DNA from: Oscillospiraceae bacterium | Lineage (GTDB): Bacteria; Bacillota; Clostridia; Oscillospirales; Oscillospiraceae | Direction: 5' to 3' | NCBI GenBank assembly: GCA_031262065.1 | Contig: JAISIK010000069.1 | Span: forward strand, 1-43,981 | DNA length: 43,981 nt | In this document: in pieces, positions 31,711-40,606 of the stretch | Layout: each line of letters opens with the position of its first letter | Numbering within the stretch: the stretch's first letter is position 1 | Translations under genes and position numbers: made by a program | The notes under the pieces: model-generated | Database searches by the model: none | What the model was told of the DNA's origin: nothing | The model's input: only the letters and a program-made list of their open reading frames with translations

Positions 31711-34700
31711 TTATTGCGTATACATATTGACAAACTGCCGCGCGGCTGCCAGCGGGTTTTCCTTTGCGGCAAGATTGACCGTCAAAACGGGCTTTTCGCT
31801 GTTCGGCGCTAAGAAGGCGCGTTTTTGGTACTGCGCGCAGACCGCGGAAACGACGTTAAAATCGAAGTTTTCCAGCGTATAGCGAATGGTTCTGCCCTTT
31901 TGCGCAATGTCGCAGATGCCCGCGGCCGCTGCCTGCGCGCGAAGCAGCGCAACGTCGATGAGATTCATCACGCCCTTCGGCGGGTCGCCGTAGCGATCGA
32001 CGATTTCATCAAGCAATTCGTCCGCATCCGCCTGCGAGCGGACGGCCGCCATGCGGCGGTACAAATCCATGCGCTGCTCGCCGGAGCTGACGTAGTCCTT
32101 ATCGATATTTGCAGTTACGTCGAGGTCCGCCGTGCAGGAAACCTCCGCAAGCGGTTTTTCGCCGCGCTCTTCCAAGACGGCTTCCTCCAGCAGCTTCAGA
32201 TACATATCATAGCCCACGCTCAGCATATGCCCCGACTGCGCAGCGCCCAGCAGATTGCCCGCGCCGCGAATTTCCAAGTCGCGCATGGCAATTTTGAAGC
32301 CCGAGCCGAATTCTGCGTAGTCGCGGATGGCGCTCAGCCGCTTTTCAGCCACTTCCGTGAGCACCTTCCCGCGGTGAAAGGTCAGGTAGGCGAAGGCGTG
32401 GCGGTTGCTGCGCCCGACGCGCCCGCGAATCTGGTGCAGCTGCGCAAGCCCCAGCTTGTCTGCGTCCTCGATGATGAGGGTGTTGACATTCGGCAGGTCA
32501 ATGCCGGTTTCGATAATCGTTGTGCAGACGAGAATTTTCACTTCGCCGTCCGCCATGCGCTGCATGACCTCGCTGAGTTCGTCTGCGGACATTTTGCCGT
32601 GTGCCAGCGCGATTTCCACGTCAGGAAGCGCCCGCTTGATGCGCGCTGCGCACTGCGCAATTGTTTCGACGCGGTTGTGCAGGAAATACACCTGCCCGCC
32701 GCGCTCGACCTCGCGGCGCATGGCGTCGATGAGCACCGGCTCTGCATACTCCAAAACGAAGGTTTGCACCGGGTAGCGGTCGTGCGGCGGCTCTTCAATG
32801 GTGGACATATCCCGAAGACCTGACAGCGCCATGTTCAGCGTGCGCGGGATGGGCGTTGCAGACAGTGTTAAGACGTCCACGCCGCGGGAAAGTTCCTTTA
32901 ATTTTTCTTTATGTGTGACGCCGAAGCGCTGTTCCTCGTCCACAATCAAAAGCCCCAAATCCTTGAAGACAATATCCTTCTGCAAGAGCTTGTGCGTGCC
33001 GATGACGAGGTCGATTGCGCCTGCCTGCAGGTCGCTGTGCGTTTTTTTCTGCTGCTGCGGCGTGCAGAAGCGCGAGAGCACGGCGATATTCACGGGAAAT
33101 CCGCGAAAACGGTTGACCGCAGTGGTGTAATGCTGCTGGGCAAGCACGGTTGTCGGCACTAAAATTGCCACCTGCTTGCCGTCGAGAATTGCCTTCATCG
33201 CGCCGCGCAGCGCCACCTCGGTTTTTCCGAAGCCCACGTCGCCGCAGAGCAGGCGATCCATCGGCTGCGGGGATTCCATATCGTCTTTGATTTCCGAAAT
33301 GCAGCGCAGCTGGTCGTCCGTTTCGGCGTAGGGGAAGTTCTGCTCGAACTCCGCCTGCCACGGCGTGTCTGCCGCAAATGCGTAGCCCATGAGGCGCTTT
33401 CGCGCAGCGTAGAGCTGAATCAGCCCCTCGGCAAGATCCTTGACGGCAGCTTTTGCCCGCGCCTTGGTCTTTTGCCACTGATCGCCGCCCAAACGGTTCA
33501 GCTTCACCGGCTTATCTTCGCCGCCGCCGATGTATTTTGAAATCAAATCCAGCTGCGTCGCAGGAACAAAGAGCGTATCGCTGCCCTGATAGGAGATTTT
33601 GACATAATCCTTGACCACGCCGTCGAATTTCATCTGCTCCATGCACTCGTATCGCCCGATGCCGTGGTACTCATGCACAATATAATCGCCGGGCGTGAGG
33701 TCGGTAAAAGAGGACAATTTCTGCCGATTGGTTGCTTTCTGATTCTTTTTGCGCGATTTTTGAGCGGTTTGCGCCAGCAGTTGCCCCTCTGTCAGAATGG
33801 CAAGGCGCAGCTCGGGGTATTCCATGCCGTTTGGCAGCGTGCCGTCGCAAAGTAGGATTTGCCCCTTCTGCGGAAGCTGCAGCAGGGGGAAGGCGAGCAT
33901 GGCGGACAGCCCTTTTTTCCGAAGAAGCTCCGCCAAAATCTCGCCGCGGCGGCGATTGCCGCACAAAACCAGCGAGGAGAAGTCGTTTTTCTGATAGAAG
34001 GCGAGGTCGGAGGCTGCGGTGTCTAAATTCCCGCCGTAGGAAGGCAGCTGCTTTGCGGCGATGCTCAGAAGCAGCTTGGGCGGCAGGGACTGCGGGTAGG
34101 AGGTGGCAAGGAAGGAGTCAAAAAAGACCGCCGCACGCCCCGCGAGTCTGCCGCAAAGCGCCTCCCAATCGAGAGAAAACTCGCACAATTCCCCGCACAG
34201 AATGCCGGAGGCAAGCAGGCTGTCGAGCTGCATCCCCTGCTCGTCAAGCTGCCGCGCCGAGGCGCGGCGCAGGTTGCCGTGGTCGCAGAAGAAAACCATC
34301 GCATCGGTCGGGATATAGTCAGCAGCGCAGGAGAAGGCGGGGTAAATCAGCGACAAATAGCGGTCGGCTGCGGCAAAGGGAAGCCCCGCCTCCAGCGTGT
34401 CTGCATCCTTTGCAAGCGTTTGCAGCAGGGCGTCGTTTTTCACGCGGCGGCGCAGCTGTCTGGCGTGCAGCGCGCGCAAATCGGCAAGAAGCCCCGCAGT
34501 CCCGCCCTCGTGCAGGCAGGCAAGCGTCTCCGCAACCGGCAGGACAATCGCCTGCGTCGCGTTTTCCGTGCGCCGCTGGCTGACCGGGTCAAAAAAGCCC
34601 ATGGCGTCGATTTCGTCGCCGAAGAATTCGATGCGAAGCGGCTGCGGGTGCGCGGGGGAGAAGACGTCCACAATGCCGCCGCGCACGGCATATTGCCCCA

Positions 34701-35205
34701 CGCCCTCAACGAGGGTGGAGCGGGAGTAGCCGGATTTTTGCAGACGATCGAGCAAGCGCTCCTGCGGCAGGGTCATTTGCGCGGTAAGCTGCAGGGCACA
34801 AGAGAGAAGCAGCTCGCGCGGCATGGTGCGAAGCGCCAACGCCTCCAGCGTTACAATCTGCAAGGGCGTTTTTCCCAGCGCAAGATTGTGCAGCTGGCGC
34901 AGCCGCTGCTGCTCCCATTCGCGGGAGATGCTTGACGCGTCATAGAAAGTCAAATCGCGGGTGGGCAGAATGGGAATCTCCTGTCCCAAAAATGCGGACA
35001 ATTCCGCCTGCGTGCGCCGCGCCGCCAGCTCGTCAAGGCAGACAATCACGGACGGCTTTTGCAAGGCACTTGCAGCCGCGGCAATGATGTGCGAGCGGTT
35101 GATTTGCGCAACGCCCGAGACGCCGACTGCCGCGCCGCTTTTGAGCGCGTCTGTCAGCTGCACAAACTGCTGCAACCCCTGCAGCGCGGATAAAATCAAA
35201 TTCAT
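31711..35205 (-). CDS. mfd: transcription-repair coupling factor Mfd
   Basis: A 1164-residue translocase that removes stalled RNA polymerase and recruits UvrA. The N-terminal UvrB-like domains are followed by the RNA polymerase-interacting domain (about 485-560, FTDLTPGDYIVHEYHGIGRYE), RecG-like helicase motifs (GDVGFGKTEVALRG, VDEEQRFGV, LTLSATPIPRTL), TRG motif (IRDYAEFGSGFKIAMRDLEI) and a C-terminal domain 7. The start ATG 35205 (MNLILSALQG) has GGAGG; the ORF extension to 35508 is not family-like. Confidence 0.98.
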   Translation of the reverse strand: MNLILSALQGLQQFVQLTDALKSGAAVGVSGVAQINRSHIIAAAASALQKPSVIVCLDELAARRTQAELSAFLGQEIPILPTRDLTFYDASSISREWEQQRLRQLHNLALGKTPLQIVTLEALALRTMPRELLLSCALQLTAQMTLPQERLLDRLQKSGYSRSTLVEGVGQYAVRGGIVDVFSPAHPQPLRIEFFGDEIDAMGFFDPVSQRRTENATQAIVLPVAETLACLHEGGTAGLLADLRALHARQLRRRVKNDALLQTLAKDADTLEAGLPFAAADRYLSLIYPAFSCAADYIPTDAMVFFCDHGNLRRASARQLDEQGMQLDSLLASGILCGELCEFSLDWEALCGRLAGRAAVFFDSFLATSYPQSLPPKLLLSIAAKQLPSYGGNLDTAASDLAFYQKNDFSSLVLCGNRRRGEILAELLRKKGLSAMLAFPLLQLPQKGQILLCDGTLPNGMEYPELRLAILTEGQLLAQTAQKSRKKNQKATNRQKLSSFTDLTPGDYIVHEYHGIGRYECMEQMKFDGVVKDYVKISYQGSDTLFVPATQLDLISKYIGGGEDKPVKLNRLGGDQWQKTKARAKAAVKDLAEGLIQLYAARKRLMGYAFAADTPWQAEFEQNFPYAETDDQLRCISEIKDDMESPQPMDRLLCGDVGFGKTEVALRGAMKAILDGKQVAILVPTTVLAQQHYTTAVNRFRGFPVNIAVLSRFCTPQQQKKTHSDLQAGAIDLVIGTHKLLQKDIVFKDLGLLIVDEEQRFGVTHKEKLKELSRGVDVLTLSATPIPRTLNMALSGLRDMSTIEEPPHDRYPVQTFVLEYAEPVLIDAMRREVERGGQVYFLHNRVETIAQCAARIKRALPDVEIALAHGKMSADELSEVMQRMADGEVKILVCTTIIETGIDLPNVNTLIIEDADKLGLAQLHQIRGRVGRSNRHAFAYLTFHRGKVLTEVAEKRLSAIRDYAEFGSGFKIAMRDLEIRGAGNLLGAAQSGHMLSVGYDMYLKLLEEAVLEERGEKPLAEVSCTADLDVTANIDKDYVSSGEQRMDLYRRMAAVRSQADADELLDEIVDRYGDPPKGVMNLIDVALLRAQAAAAGICDIAQKGRTIRYTLENFDFNVVSAVCAQYQKRAFLAPNSEKPVLTVNLAAKENPLAAARQFVNMYTQ

Positions 35206-35659
35206 ACTGCCTCCAAAGGACGATGATATAGACCGGAATATGTGCACACGAACGCGCATAGCGCAGCTTTTGGCTATTTTCCGCAGCACATCGTTGTCAA
35301 TTCTTGCGGGGAACAGAGCACAGCTGCGATTCTCCGCCTTAGGCATACGAGAGTCGAACCCGAGCCCCCCGCAGGGGCTTGTTTTGCCGAACGCAACAAC
35401 GCGGAAAGCAGAGGAATCCTCTGTTTTCCGTAAGCATAGCATATCACGGGATAGTATTTGTGCGAAATAGCGGGTGATCCCGCCAATTCCAGAAGAAATC
35501 AAAAGCAATCACATTCGCGCATAATCGCTCAATCTTTGATTAGAGCAGGAAAGTGGGTGGCGGGCGACTGGGGGACGTTTGCTAGCACCGCTGTTGTCAC
35601 AAAGCGAGAAACAGCGGGACTTGCCGTCAAGCCTCGATGCGGGGACGATTCTCGTACGC
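35206..35659. other. 454-bp intergenic region pth-mfd with repeats and hairpins
   Basis: No gene supported. Contents: copy b of the 22-bp repeat (35338-35359), copy c core (35650-35663) overlapping the pth stop, an AGAGGAATCCTCT palindrome followed by TTTT, a GCGGG/CCCGC hairpin (35470-35483), an 8-bp stem (35588-35616), and a possible minus promoter TTCGCA-17-TATGCT (35466-35438). Copy b reads on the minus strand as TTCGACT with partly pairing flanks, similar to a tRNA T-arm, but no tRNA is completed. Confidence 0.5.
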
Positions 35660-36250
35660 CTAGCCGCCGTTATAGAGGTTTGCAGCCTCGTAGGTGCCGC
35701 GCTCCGCAATGGCAAGCGCGGCGCTTGCCGCGCGGGAAACCGCATCGTCAATATCGCGCTGTTCGCGGGCGGTGAAATCGGAAAGCACCCAATCCGCCAA
35801 ATCATAATCCGGGTGCGGCTTTGCGCCTACGCCGATTTTTACGCGGGGAAAGCTCTGCGTGTTGAGCATGCCGATGATGGACTTGATACCGTTGTGCCCG
35901 CCCGCCGAACCCTCCGCGCGGATACGCAGCCTGCCGATATCCAGCGAAATATCGTCAAACAGCACGATAATCCGCTCCGGCGGCAGCTTATAAAACCGCG
36001 CAGCCTCGGCGACGCTCAGCCCGGAATTGTTCATAAAGGTCTGCGGTTTGAGCAGCAAAAGACGCTGACCGCGCCAGCTTGCCGCGGCGGTTAAACCACG
36101 GAATTTGGCGCGGTTGATTTTCACGTTACAGTTCTCTGCGATTGCATCGACGGCGCGGAAACCGACGTTGTGCCGCGTGCGGGCATAGTTCGCGCCCGGG
36201 TTTCCAAGCCCGACGATGAGCCAATCACAGGCAGGCTTCCTAATAAACAT
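35660..36250 (-). CDS. pth: peptidyl-tRNA hydrolase
   Basis: A 196-residue enzyme that recycles peptidyl-tRNA. Catalytic His is in RTRHNVGF; LIVGLGNPGANY, LLKPQTFMNNSG, VLFDDISLDIGRLRI and GSAGGHNGIKSI are conserved. The ATG is 2 nt after the prs stop and has no recognisable SD, so translation is probably coupled to prs. Confidence 0.96.
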   Translation of the reverse strand: MFIRKPACDWLIVGLGNPGANYARTRHNVGFRAVDAIAENCNVKINRAKFRGLTAAASWRGQRLLLLKPQTFMNNSGLSVAEAARFYKLPPERIIVLFDDISLDIGRLRIRAEGSAGGHNGIKSIIGMLNTQSFPRVKIGVGAKPHPDYDLADWVLSDFTAREQRDIDDAVSRAASAALAIAERGTYEAANLYNGG

Positions 36251-36252
36251 CG

Positions 36253-37233
36253 TTAAAATAGGCTCGAGATGGATGTCTCGTTATAGATGCGGGTGATTGC
36301 CTTGGCGAAGGTCGGCGCGGCGCTGAGCTGGCGGATACACTTGCCGTGGTAATCGTCCGGCATGGGGATGGTGTCGAGAAGCACCAGCTCCTCGATGCAG
36401 CTGTCTTCCACCTTCTGGCAGGCGTTGCCGGAGTCACCGACGGAGAGCACGCCGTGCGTTGCGCAGGCGTATACCGCCTTTGCCCCGCCGATGGTTTTGA
36501 TTGCCTCGGCAGCGTGAACAAGCGAGCCGGCGGTATCGACGATATCGTCATATAAAATGCAAATTTTGTCGCGCACATCGCCGATGATGTTCATCACTTC
36601 GGACGTGTTGGCGCGCTGGCGGCGTTTGTCCACAATCGCAAGCCCCATATGCACCTTCGCCGCGAACGCGCGCGAGCGCGCAACCGAACCGACGTCGGGT
36701 GAAACCACGCAGAAATTGTCGTCTGCATCGTTTCGCTGGTCGTCAAATTTCAAGCGATAGTAGTTGGCGAAGAGGGGATTGCCCAGCATATTGTCCACGG
36801 GGATATCGAAAAAGCCCTGAATCTGCGCCGCGTGCAAGTCCATCGTCAGAACGCGGTCGGCACCTGCGCGGGTGATGAGGTTCGCCACAAGCTTTGCCGA
36901 AATCGGGTCGCGCCCCTTTGCCTTGCGATCCTGCCGGGCATAGCCGAAATACGGAATCACGGCGGTGATGCGACCGGCTGAGGCGCGGCGGAAGGCGTCG
37001 ATCATAATCAGCAATTCCATCAGATTGTCGTTGACCGGCTTGCAGGTGGACTGCACGACAAACACATCGCAGCCGCGCACCGATTCATTGATAGAAACGG
37101 AAATCTCCCCGTCTGCAAAGGCTTTGACGGTGCTTCTTCCAAGCTCGAGACCCAATTCGGTGCAAACGTTTTGCGCGAAGGGGATGTTTGCATTGGCAGA
37201 GAAGACCTTGATTTCTTTTCCGTGAGCAATCAT
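36253..37233 (-). CDS. prs: ribose-phosphate pyrophosphokinase (PRPP synthase)
   Basis: A 326-residue class I enzyme making PRPP. KVFSANANIPFAQNV, FADGEISVSI, PYFGYARQDRKA, MDLHAAQIQGFFDIPVDNM and the PRPP loop YDDIVDTAGSL are present; FGYARQDRK holds part of the ATP site. It follows the GlmU-like gene by 33 bp, as glmU-prs does in many Firmicutes. SD GAGGT. Confidence 0.96.
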   Translation of the reverse strand: MIAHGKEIKVFSANANIPFAQNVCTELGLELGRSTVKAFADGEISVSINESVRGCDVFVVQSTCKPVNDNLMELLIMIDAFRRASAGRITAVIPYFGYARQDRKAKGRDPISAKLVANLITRAGADRVLTMDLHAAQIQGFFDIPVDNMLGNPLFANYYRLKFDDQRNDADDNFCVVSPDVGSVARSRAFAAKVHMGLAIVDKRRQRANTSEVMNIIGDVRDKICILYDDIVDTAGSLVHAAEAIKTIGGAKAVYACATHGVLSVGDSGNACQKVEDSCIEELVLLDTIPMPDDYHGKCIRQLSAAPTFAKAITRIYNETSISSLF

Positions 37234-37266
37234 GTAACGTACCTCGTTTCGCAGCGTTGGACGCCG

Positions 37267-38235
37267 CTATTTTTTCTTCTGGGCGCGGTTGAGTTTGGCG
37301 TTTTGCTGCGCAAGCAGCAGGTCTTCCGGGGTAATTTTCGCGCCGTTTTCGACGCAGATTGGCGCAGAAAGGGTTGTATTCGGGGAAATCACAGCGTCGT
37401 CGCCGATGCTCCCTTGCGGCGCATCGCTATCGGCTGCGCCGATAGCGCAATACGGGCCGATTTGGACGTTCTTGCCGACTGCGCAGCGGGAAACCTGCGA
37501 GGCGTTCACGCGGGTGTCCGCGCCGATTGTGCAGGTATCAATCACGCTCCACGGGCCGATAACCGCGCCCTCTGCAATAACGCTGTCGCCGCGAATGCTT
37601 GCGCCGGGCAGCAATTTCGCGCCCGGTTTGATTCGCGCGCTCGGCGAAATATAGCAGCTGTTCCAGTCGAAAATCTCCACGCCTGCCTTCAAAAGCGCCA
37701 GCGCTTGGTTGCGGCGAAGAAGCGTGGCTGCTTCCGCTGCGGCAGCGGCGGTTTCGACGGAATAGAAACCATCACAATCGCTCAAAACCGCTCCATTTTC
37801 GCGCAAAACCTGCACAAAGGAAAAGCGCTCGTCGAGGGCTGCCATCATCGCTTCCCGCGAGACGCGCCGCACGCACGAGGGCCGGGGTGCATTTGCATAG
37901 GAAGCCAGCTGCGGCAGATACATCGCAGCGCCTGTGACAACGGTTACTTCCGCTTCGCTGTCTTCAGCAGTGGAAAGAAATACATGTAAAAGGTCGGACG
38001 GGTCGTGCTCTATGCCGGTTACGACTTCTGCCTCCGCAGGGAAACATGCGCGTGCCTGCGCGATATAGCGGTCGTGGCAGACGAGGAAAAACCGCCCCAC
38101 GCCTTCGGCGCACAGGCTGTTTGCCAGCCAGCGCAGCAAGGGCGCACCGAGGGCAGGCACAAGCAGCAGCGGCTGCGCAAGCCCTGTTTTGGCTGTATCG
38201 TCAGGAACAAAAATGACCGCAGAAGAACCGAGCAT
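37267..38235 (-). CDS. degenerate GlmU-like protein at the glmU locus
   Basis: A 322-residue GlmU homologue with both active sites removed. The N-terminal region aligns with the uridyltransferase fold (QPLLLVPALGAPLLRW for PKVLHxxxGKPML) but the LAAGxGTRM loop is replaced by FVPDDTAKTGLA, and the metal-binding GD-x-PL is GAAMYL. The left-handed beta-helix starts (YISPSARIKPGAKL, VGKNVQIGPYCAIG) and ends (GSIGDDAVISPNTTLSAPICV) like GlmU but lacks about 70 residues that normally hold the acetyltransferase residues. ATG 38235 (MLGSS) follows AAGGGG. It heads glmU-like-prs-pth. A functional GlmU should be encoded elsewhere. Confidence 0.75.
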   Translation of the reverse strand: MLGSSAVIFVPDDTAKTGLAQPLLLVPALGAPLLRWLANSLCAEGVGRFFLVCHDRYIAQARACFPAEAEVVTGIEHDPSDLLHVFLSTAEDSEAEVTVVTGAAMYLPQLASYANAPRPSCVRRVSREAMMAALDERFSFVQVLRENGAVLSDCDGFYSVETAAAAAEAATLLRRNQALALLKAGVEIFDWNSCYISPSARIKPGAKLLPGASIRGDSVIAEGAVIGPWSVIDTCTIGADTRVNASQVSRCAVGKNVQIGPYCAIGAADSDAPQGSIGDDAVISPNTTLSAPICVENGAKITPEDLLLAQQNAKLNRAQKKK

Positions 38236-38293
38236 GCCGCTCACCCCTTTTTTCATCGTCTATGCCTGGAATGATTCGTTTCTAACCGCATCC

Positions 38294-38322
38294 ATTATAG
38301 CAGAATAAATGGAATCCGTCCA
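38294..38322 (-). promoter_or_regulatory. promoter of the glmU-like-prs-pth operon
   Basis: Minus strand: TGGACG (38322-38317), 17-bp spacer, TATAAT (38299-38294) with TGC extension. Confidence 0.65.
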
Positions 38323-38375
38323 CCGATTTTATGTAGGAAAGGCAACAAATTCATGCCAAACTTCCCGCCCTTTTT

Positions 38376-38390
38376 TGTCGAAATGTTGAA
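38376..38390 (+). promoter_or_regulatory. Spo0A-box-like pair upstream of the glmU-like operon
   Basis: TGTCGAA (38376-38382) in the strong context TTTTTTGTCGAAA, followed 8 bp on by TGTTGAA (38384-38390). The pair lies about 54 bp upstream of the glmU-like promoter -35. Confidence 0.4.
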
Positions 38391-38456
38391 GAAATGACTG
38401 CGCAGCGTGAAAAACCGTCTGCGGGCAGACGCCCCGCTGCATCCCGCAGGCGGCGC

Positions 38457-38586
38457 GGGTTCGGCGTACGCGCGCCGAACCCGTCTTTTGCGAAAAACCC
38501 GCAGTGAATCCGCAATCGACCAAGCGCCTGCGCCTGAAACAGACAATCGCCGTGCCAAGGTCTTGTTGGCACGGCGATTGTGTTTT
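38457..38586. terminator. two strong hairpins in the 38.3-38.6 kb gap
   Basis: Hairpin 1: GGGTTCGGCG/CGCCGAACCC (38457-38482). Hairpin 2: 14-bp perfect stem CAATCGCCGTGCCA/TGGCACGGCGATTG (38544-38580), followed by TGTTTT on plus and TGTCTGTTTC on minus. Hairpin 2 ends 13 bp after the isochorismatase stop on its own strand and is its likely terminator. Confidence 0.6.
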
Positions 38587-38593
38587 GTGAGGC

Positions 38594-39226
38594 TCAGCTC
38601 ACATGGGCGGCGGTTTCCGTATATTCCACACCGACGCCGTAGGCGCCTGAATGCTCTTTTACAATGCTCATAACTTGGTTGTAGGTGTCCTTATTGTTCC
38701 AGTCGCGCTGCCATTCGAGCATAACTTCCTGCCAAGTTACGGGAATTACACCCGCTTGGCTCATGCGTTCAATCGCCGTTTGGTGCGCCTGCTTGCTCGA
38801 ACCGCCGCAGATGTCCGTTACGACATAGACTTCATAGCCGTCACTGAGCGCACACAGCGCGGGGAACAGCGCGCACGCCTCTGTCCACAAGCCGCCGATG
38901 ATGAGCTTTTTGCGGGCTGTGCCGATAACTGCCTTGTGGAAATTGCTGTCTTCCCATGCGTTGATATTCGTGCGGTCTATCGGCATGAACTCGGGGAAAA
39001 CGTTCTGGATTTGAGAAATCAGGTCGCCTGCGAAGGTTCGCGCGGTAACGGTCGTCAGAACGCAGGGCACGCCGAAGGTCTGACAAGCCTTGGCAAGCCC
39101 GGTTGCGCCGTTGATAATCTGTTCGCGCACCGCGCCCTGTATGCCGAAAATCATCTGCGGCTGGTAGTCGATGAGAGCAACCACGCTGTCCTCCGGGGCA
39201 AGTAAACAATTTTTGTAATTCCGCAT
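38594..39226 (-). CDS. isochorismatase-family cysteine hydrolase (YcaC-like)
   Basis: A 210-residue hydrolase. Asp in ALIDYQPQM and the nucleophile Cys in GGLWTEACALFPAL match YcaC-type cysteine hydrolases; DRTNINAWEDSNF is also typical. The substrate is unknown. ATG 39226 has AAGGAG 8 nt upstream; the ORF start TTG 39232 is too close to it. It is monocistronic and lies between two strong terminators/promoters, unlinked to its neighbours. Confidence 0.88.
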   Translation of the reverse strand: MRNYKNCLLAPEDSVVALIDYQPQMIFGIQGAVREQIINGATGLAKACQTFGVPCVLTTVTARTFAGDLISQIQNVFPEFMPIDRTNINAWEDSNFHKAVIGTARKKLIIGGLWTEACALFPALCALSDGYEVYVVTDICGGSSKQAHQTAIERMSQAGVIPVTWQEVMLEWQRDWNNKDTYNQVMSIVKEHSGAYGVGVEYTETAAHVS

Positions 39227-39340
39227 AATCAAAACTCCTTATCATAGTAGTAGCTTTTGCCATAGGTAATATGTGTAAAAACGCGGCATTGTATACAAGC
39301 AGCTCCATCGGTTTTTGAAGGCAAATTTCCGCAGATTGCG

Positions 39341-39369
39341 TTCTATTGGCGGGCTTGTCCGCATACAAT
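39341..39369 (+). promoter_or_regulatory. sigma-E-like promoter of spoIIP
   Basis: TTCTATT (39341-39347), 14-bp spacer, CATACAAT (39362-39369). The -10 is an exact match to the sigma-E consensus and the spacing is correct; the -35 matches 5 of 7. spoIIP is a sigma-E gene in Bacillus. Confidence 0.7.
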
Positions 39370-39388
39370 ATCACGGGGGGATGATACC

Positions 39389-40426
39389 ATGCAGACAAAG
39401 AGCCGATTTCAGCTGGCGGCGCGGTGGTTGTGCTTTGCGGTTTTGGCTTTTGCGGTGATGCTGCGCATGGCGATGCAGCCGACCGTTCGCGCCGGTATCA
39501 GCAATACGGTTTCCCATGCGCTGGGCAGTGATGCTGCTGCGCGGCTGATGCTGTTTTTGTCCTTGGGCACAACGCAGATTCCCGAGGATGCGCCGAAAGA
39601 GGCTGCGGTTGAGCAAAGTGCTGCGCCGCAGGCAGCGCCGGAGACGGAGACCTATCCCACCTTGCGCTATACGCCCAAAACGCAGACGCAAATCCCGCAG
39701 GGGGCGGTGGAAATTCGGAATCGTTCCGGGCTGGAAATTGACCTCGACAGTCTGCTTGCAGCGCAGCTTCCCTTTGATGCCAGTGCGCAGGGGCCGTTGG
39801 TGCTCATTATACATACGCACGCGACGGAAGCCTATACCATCGCGGACGGCGATACCTACGAGGAAAGCAGCAGCTACCGCACGCAGGATACCGCATACAA
39901 TGTCGTGCGCGTCGGACAGGCACTTGCAGATACGCTTGAGGCGCGCGGCATCGAGACGCTGCACGATGAAACGCTCAACGATTTGCCGAGCTACGACGAT
40001 TCCTATCCGCGCATGGCGGAGGTGGCGCAGAGCTACTTAACTATGTATCCGTCCATTCAGATGGTTATCGATGTGCACCGCGACGCGCTGGTAGATGATG
40101 CCGACAATCAGCTTGCCCTGACGACTGTGGTCGAAGGGGAGGAGCTTGCGCAGCTGCTCTTGGTGATGGGCACGAACGCCTCGGGTCTTACGCATCCGAA
40201 TTGGGAAAGCAATCTCAGCTGCGCCGTGCAGGCGCAGGCGGTTACCGAGGCGCGTGCGCCGGGGCTGTTTCGCACGATGTCGCTGCGGGCGGAGCGCTAC
40301 AACCAGCATTTGACGCCCTGCTCGTTGCTGTTAGAGGTCGGCACGGCGGGAAATACCCTGCAACAGGCGCTGCGATCGGCGGAGTTGTTCGGCGAAGCGC
40401 TTGCGGATTTATTACTCCAAGGATAA
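39389..40426 (+). CDS. spoIIP: stage II sporulation protein P (SpoIIP)
   Basis: A 345-residue peptidoglycan amidase/endopeptidase that drives engulfment with SpoIID and SpoIIM. N-terminal membrane helix (about 11-30), a variable linker, then the catalytic domain: IIHTHATEAY, MVIDVHRDA and LLLEVGTAGNTLQQA. The Zn ligands are in HTHATE and DVHRD. ATG 39389 follows GGGGGGA. It precedes the gerA operon. Confidence 0.96.
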   Translation: MQTKSRFQLAARWLCFAVLAFAVMLRMAMQPTVRAGISNTVSHALGSDAAARLMLFLSLGTTQIPEDAPKEAAVEQSAAPQAAPETETYPTLRYTPKTQTQIPQGAVEIRNRSGLEIDLDSLLAAQLPFDASAQGPLVLIIHTHATEAYTIADGDTYEESSSYRTQDTAYNVVRVGQALADTLEARGIETLHDETLNDLPSYDDSYPRMAEVAQSYLTMYPSIQMVIDVHRDALVDDADNQLALTTVVEGEELAQLLLVMGTNASGLTHPNWESNLSCAVQAQAVTEARAPGLFRTMSLRAERYNQHLTPCSLLLEVGTAGNTLQQALRSAELFGEALADLLLQG

Positions 40427-40461
40427 AGGCGGGCTGCATTGCCGCCGGGAAAGAGGATGCT

Positions 40462-40566
40462 ATGATGCCACTGTTTTTGCTCGTTTTGTCCAGAAAAGAC
40501 GACTATCGCCGGATGCTCTCCGGCGTCCACGCCCGCTGGCGACAAAGACGGAACAATCGAGTATAA
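40462..40566 (+). CDS. possible 34-residue small protein
   Basis: MMPLFLLVLSRKDDYRRMLS followed by a basic tail. SD AGAGG precedes the ATG pair. The stop overlaps the -10 (TATAAT) of the gerA promoter. It may be a chance frame; no family recognised. It lies in the 180-bp spoIIP-gerA gap, which also has an inverted CGCCGG/CCGGCG. Confidence 0.25.
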   Translation: MMPLFLLVLSRKDDYRRMLSGVHARWRQRRNNRV

Positions 40567-40567
40567 T
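40539..40567 (+). promoter_or_regulatory. putative promoter of the gerA operon
   Basis: GCGACA (40539-40544), 17-bp spacer, TATAAT (40562-40567). It resembles a housekeeping promoter rather than the sigma-G type expected for germinant receptors, so a sporulation promoter may have been missed. Confidence 0.4.
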
Positions 40568-40606
40568 TTCCTCCAATTGGCAGACAATACTGCCGAGGTG
40601 AGGCAT

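Noticed and set aside
35338-35410. tRNA gene suggested by the TTCGACT T-loop-like motif
   Set aside because: No matching 5' acceptor arm, D-arm or anticodon loop can be built; only a T-arm-like fragment is seen.
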